NCBI GenBank assembly: GCA_023435305.1
Contig: JAEYRV010000059.1
Coordinates: 20,083-84,082, forward strand
DNA: 64,000 bases
Direction: 5' to 3'
Source: Bacillota bacterium
Lineage (GTDB): Bacteria; Bacillota; Clostridia; Acetivibrionales; DTU013
In this document: one piece after another, positions 61,244 through 64,000 of the stretch
Numbering within the stretch: position 1 is the stretch's first letter
Layout: the number at the start of each line of letters is the position of its first letter
Translations under genes and position numbers: made by a program
The notes under the pieces: generated by a model
Seen by the model: the letters and a program-made list of their open reading frames with translations, nothing else
Database searches by the model: none
Told to the model about the DNA's origin: nothing

Positions 61244-61271
61244 TAATAATAGGATATTTCGGACATATATA
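61244..61271 (+). promoter_or_regulatory. Possible sigma-E promoter of spoIVA
   Basis: TAATAAT (61244-61250), 13 bp, then CATATATA (61264-61271), resembling the mother-cell sigma-E consensus; expected for spoIVA but a weak match. A run of eight C (61222-61229) lies just upstream. Confidence 0.35.
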
Positions 61272-61325
61272 TTAATTGTGAATCCCGTTCTTTTTGCATA
61301 TCCATAGATTAAGGGGGGTTATCGG

Positions 61326-62804
61326 GTGGAAAGATACAGCATATATCAGCAGATAGCTGAGAGGACGCAAGGTGATATTTATATAGGTGTCGTTGGGCCT
61401 GTCAGGACAGGGAAATCAACCTTGATCAAAAGGTTTATGGACTTGTTGGTCATACCGAACATAGAAAATGTCTACAGCCGGGAAAGGGCAAAGGATGAAC
61501 TTCCGCAAAGCGCGACCGGGCGCACGATCATGACTACGGAGCCAAAGTTTGTGCCGAATGAAGCGGTTGAAATAACATTGGATGAAACCCTGAAGCTCAA
61601 GATCAGAATGGTGGATTGCGTCGGCTATCTTGTGAAGGGAGCGTTGGGATATCTTGAGAACAGCGCGCCAAGAATGGTTTCCACGCCATGGTTCGATTAT
61701 CAGATCCCTTTCGAGCAGGCCGCTGAACTGGGAACAAAGAAAGTCATCAATGACCATTCCACGATAGGCCTTGTCGTGACAACGGACGGCAGTATCACTG
61801 ATATTGACAGGGAAGACTACGTGGAAGCGGAAAAAAGGGTCATAAGTGAGCTGAAAGAAATCAATAAGCCCTTCGTGATAGTATTGAATTCGGTTATTCC
61901 AAAGGATGAAGAAACAGAGAGGCTGAGACTGGAGCTGGAGGAAAAATATGAGGTCCCGGTCATCAGTGTCAACTGCGCCCAGATGCACAGTGAAGATATG
62001 GCTGCAATCATGGAACGCATACTTTATGAATTCCCTGTGTGTGAAATAGGGATCAACCTGCCCAGATGGGTGGAAGCCCTTGAGCAGGATCACTGGCTGA
62101 GGGTCGATATGCTCCAGGCCATCAGGGACACTCTGAGCGGCGTCCAGAAGATACGTGAAGCGAGGACTGCGGTAGCAGGATTTTCGGAGTATGAATTCAT
62201 AAAGAAGGCTGATCTGGCTGAAATCAATGCCGGCATCGGAAATATGACGATCAATATGGAAACTCCAGACGATCTGTTCTTTAGTGTGCTGAGTGATACA
62301 ACAGGCCTGCGCATAGAAGGCGAGCATATGCTTATCAGCCTGATGAAGGATCTTGCCAGAATCAAGAGGGAATATGAGAGAGTGGAGTTCGCGCTGCATG
62401 AAGTCAAGTTGAAGGGATATGGCGTGGTGACTCCGCAGATGGAGGAGATGACGCTGGATGAGCCCGAGATAATCAAGCAGGGGAACCGCTTCGGGGTCAA
62501 GCTGAAAGCTTCTGCCCCATCGGTCCACATGATCAGGGCTGATATCGAGACGGAAATAGCGCCGCTCGTCGGCACCGAGAAGCAGTCTGAAGAGCTGGTC
62601 AATTATCTGCTTAAGGAATTTGAAAACGAGCCGGGCAAGATATGGGAATCCAATATATTCGGCAAATCGCTGCATGAGCTTGTCAGCGAGGGCTTGCACA
62701 ACAAGCTGCTCAGAATGCCGGAGGACGCCCAGCTGAAGCTGCAGGAGACTCTCCAGAGAATCATAAACGATGGCAGCGGCGGCCTGATCTGTATAATATT
62801 GTAA
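61326..62804 (+). CDS. spoIVA: Stage IV sporulation protein A (spore coat morphogenetic ATPase)
   Basis: 492 aa, GTG start behind AAGGGGGG. Walker A GPVRTGKSTLIKRFMD; TLKIRMVDCVGYLVKGALGY; VVTTDGSITDI (Walker B region); the C-terminal tail ends in GGLICIIL. SpoIVA polymerises with ATP on the forespore surface and anchors the coat and cortex. Length and motifs match the family, confirming sporulation. Confidence 0.97.
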   Translation: MERYSIYQQIAERTQGDIYIGVVGPVRTGKSTLIKRFMDLLVIPNIENVYSRERAKDELPQSATGRTIMTTEPKFVPNEAVEITLDETLKLKIRMVDCVGYLVKGALGYLENSAPRMVSTPWFDYQIPFEQAAELGTKKVINDHSTIGLVVTTDGSITDIDREDYVEAEKRVISELKEINKPFVIVLNSVIPKDEETERLRLELEEKYEVPVISVNCAQMHSEDMAAIMERILYEFPVCEIGINLPRWVEALEQDHWLRVDMLQAIRDTLSGVQKIREARTAVAGFSEYEFIKKADLAEINAGIGNMTINMETPDDLFFSVLSDTTGLRIEGEHMLISLMKDLARIKREYERVEFALHEVKLKGYGVVTPQMEEMTLDEPEIIKQGNRFGVKLKASAPSVHMIRADIETEIAPLVGTEKQSEELVNYLLKEFENEPGKIWESNIFGKSLHELVSEGLHNKLLRMPEDAQLKLQETLQRIINDGSGGLICIIL

Positions 62805-62834
62805 GCATCATATTATCGTGCGCATTAAAATATA

Positions 62835-62864
62835 GCAAGCATAAGAAAAGCAAGCATAAGAAAA
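62835..62864. repeat. 15-bp direct repeat after spoIVA
   Basis: GCAAGCATAAGAAAA twice in tandem (62835 and 62850), followed by a third start GCAAGCG. Confidence 0.85.
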
Positions 62865-62890
62865 GCAAGCGCTATTATTTTGTAAGCGTT

Positions 62891-63016
62891 AAGGGGACGC
62901 TTCTCTGTACGGAGCATAGAGCTTCGGTAGTTGAGAAACGTCCTCTTTTGAAAGTCGGCAAGAAGACGCTTCTCTGTACGGAGCATAGAGCTTCGGTAGT
63001 TGGGAAACGTCCTCTT
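62891..63016. repeat. Two copies of a 57-bp hairpin-forming unit
   Basis: 62891-62947 and 62960-63016: each has GACGCTTCTCTGTACGGAGC at the 5' side and GAAACGTCCTCTT at the 3' side, which pair (GACG..TTCTC with GAGAAACGTC). Looks like a REP-type unit. Nearby 'GACACTCC'-type hairpins at 43493 have the same general build but different sequence. Confidence 0.88.
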
Positions 63017-63092
63017 GCCTGTTGCGACGTTTCCGATTCAGGCCCTTGCCAGAAGTGTCCTCATTCTCAATGCAATGTTTCTGTTTCAGACT

Positions 63093-63129
<37 letters not shown>

Positions 63130-63137
63130 GTCATGTT

Positions 63138-63467
63138 GAGTGGACCGAAATTCAAGTAAAGTCCTACCTTGATTTACCGAGTGGACCGAAATTCAAGTAA
63201 AGTCCTACTTTAACTTACCGAGTGGACCGAAATTCAAGTAAAGTCCTACCTTAACTTACCGAGTGGACCGAAATTCAAGTAAAGTCCTACTTTAACTTAC
63301 CGAGTGGACCGAAATTCAAGTAAAGTCCTACTAAGTTAACCGTAATCGGGAGTTACATACAGTTATTTACCCAAAAGATAGCTTTTCATCAAGAAAGGTA
63401 GGACTGTACTTGAAAAACGGTCCAGTCGGTAATGATTGAGTGGACCGAAATTCAAGTAAAGTCCTAC
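63138..63467. repeat. 41-bp tandem array with an inverted copy (element-end-like)
   Basis: A unit starting GAGTGGACCGAAATTCAAGT occurs at 63138, 63179, 63220, 63261 and 63302 (exact 41-bp spacing) and again at 63438, with a diverged inverted copy at 63398-63427. The conserved part is ~30 bp; the spacer between units (CTTTAACTTACC) varies. Could be end repeats of a lost IS, or an array of protein-binding sites. Confidence 0.9.
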
Positions 63468-63675
63468 TTTGTTAACATAACCCGGAAATTGTCGCTGATA
63501 TTTCGTATTAATGCAGTTTTCATTTAGAAAACCATGGCTGTACTTGACTTGCTTATAAGGGTCAAGTATTTTATTGAAATTTTATTATATGAACTTTGTA
63601 TATAACAATTTCCTGTCCCGGATTCAAGACAAGGCAGTCGAAACTTGGAAATAACTATTGGGTAATATAGGGTGA

Positions 63676-63809
63676 GTGTGCAAAAAGTGAGTCATCTGGG
63701 CACAATCACTTTGATTTTATTGATAGAACTCAATGAATATGGTATATAATGAGATTGTTTCTTAAGTTATGTTTACTCTATGTGCCCAGATGAGCCCATT
63801 TTTGCACAC
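63676..63809. mobile_element. Short inverted-repeat element (29-bp arms)
   Basis: GTGTGCAAAAAGTGAGTC...GGGCACA (63676-63704) and its near-perfect inverse ending in TTTTTGCACAC (63781-63809), 134 bp in all. The centre has a TTGATA...TATAAT-like promoter (63720-63750). Probably a left-end or miniature element belonging to the transposase downstream. Confidence 0.55.
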
Positions 63810-63971
63810 TACAGTCTTGGAGGTTTTACAAAGCGATGAAACATAGATTTTTGGAGCATTCCTGTAATGAAATAAAATGAACTTTGAAAAAAGAGATGCC
63901 AAGCTGTAAAATTTGAAATGTGAGTTGCCGCCAAAGTAACCACAAATCAAATAAAACAGGAGGCATCTAAT

Positions 63972-64000
63972 ATGAAGTATAACCAAAATGAGAAGTTGAA
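63972..64000 (+). CDS. Start of a probable IS110-type transposase (cut by window end)
   Basis: ATG at 63972 behind CAGGAGGCATCTAAT; only MKYNQNEKL is visible. This N-terminus and the long AT-rich leader are familiar from IS110-family transposases, which is a recollection rather than proof; the rest of the gene lies outside. Confidence 0.4.

Noticed and set aside
61416..62699. 427-codon open frame antisense to spoIVA
   Set aside because: Composition is a shadow (His/Phe/Leu-rich); spoIVA on the other strand is unmistakable.
63138..63467. CRISPR array
   Set aside because: Repeat cores are evenly spaced but the spacers are only ~11 bp and almost identical, one copy is inverted, and no cas gene is present.

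Overview
The window reads as chromosomal DNA of a spore-forming, Gram-positive anaerobe of the Clostridia type. The support is a spore germination protease (gpr), spoIVA, the Firmicutes gene order comEC-holA-rpsT-gpr, a cyclic-di-AMP (ydaO/yuaA-type) leader, SLH-domain and CsaB-type cell wall genes, an orphan Na+-pump beta/gamma pair, strong Shine-Dalgarno sites with frequent GTG/TTG starts, and consensus sigma-A promoters. No genus is claimed.

Layout. 1-8.7 kb: a MalT-like regulator cut by the window edge, an SLH surface protein, arginase, a PurF homologue without its N-terminal nucleophile cysteine, a YtrA-type GntR regulator with its ABC exporter, and an E2/CAT-like acyltransferase. 9.0-26.0 kb: a dense carbohydrate-catabolic district holding three aldolases of different folds (DeoC-like, class II, KDPG-type), two FGGY kinases and one PfkB kinase, a zinc dehydrogenase, a 2-hydroxyacid dehydrogenase, a shikimate-dehydrogenase-like protein, a cupin phosphoglucose-isomerase-like protein, a phosphotriesterase homologue, an Old Yellow Enzyme, a xylose-isomerase-like TIM barrel and three regulators (two GntR/UTRA, one DeoR). 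No sugar transporter gene is present there. 26.2-30.6 kb: a P-loop ATPase followed by a complete ECF transporter (UPF0397 S component, fused double ATPase, EcfT). 30.5-35.0 kb: on the minus strand, a glycosyltransferase-CsaB fusion, a half-glycosyltransferase and the oadG/oadB pair. 35.3-46.9 kb: DUF72, GNAT, riboswitch-controlled NlpC/P60 hydrolase, comEC (with an in-frame hexapeptide array), holA, rpsT, gpr, an M50-like membrane protein and a divergent NAD-dependent DNA ligase. 47.6-57.9 kb: glnS, gltX, zinc-ribbon proteins, a 2Fe-2S/ASKHA reductive activator, a DUF2085 membrane protein, 5-formyl-THF cyclo-ligase, a CPBP protease and a C-terminally truncated rpoN. 58-64 kb: a serine recombinase, a lipid kinase, spoIVA, and a repeat-rich tail ending in the first codons of a probable IS110-type transposase.

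Functional links. The SLH protein and the CsaB-type pyruvyl transferase fit one cell-wall anchoring scheme, because SLH domains bind pyruvylated secondary wall polymer. The minus-strand operon 25.1-20.9 kb and its flanking GntR gene share a palindrome (ATGTAWTTACAT) at both promoters, so that regulator probably controls the operon. Sporulation and replication genes are housekeeping.

The second theme is repeats. At least ten unrelated short tandem or palindromic families lie between genes, mostly after 40 kb. Two of them (20.8 kb and 57.9 kb) have the same design of two direct plus two inverted copies, and both sit at the 3' end of a gene whose C-terminus appears to have been altered or lost (FGGY kinase, rpoN). 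The best candidates for something new are the transporter-less sugar/sugar-acid locus, the palindromic elements with the truncated sigma-54, and the ComEC array. All functions are read from sequence motifs by eye; no search was run.
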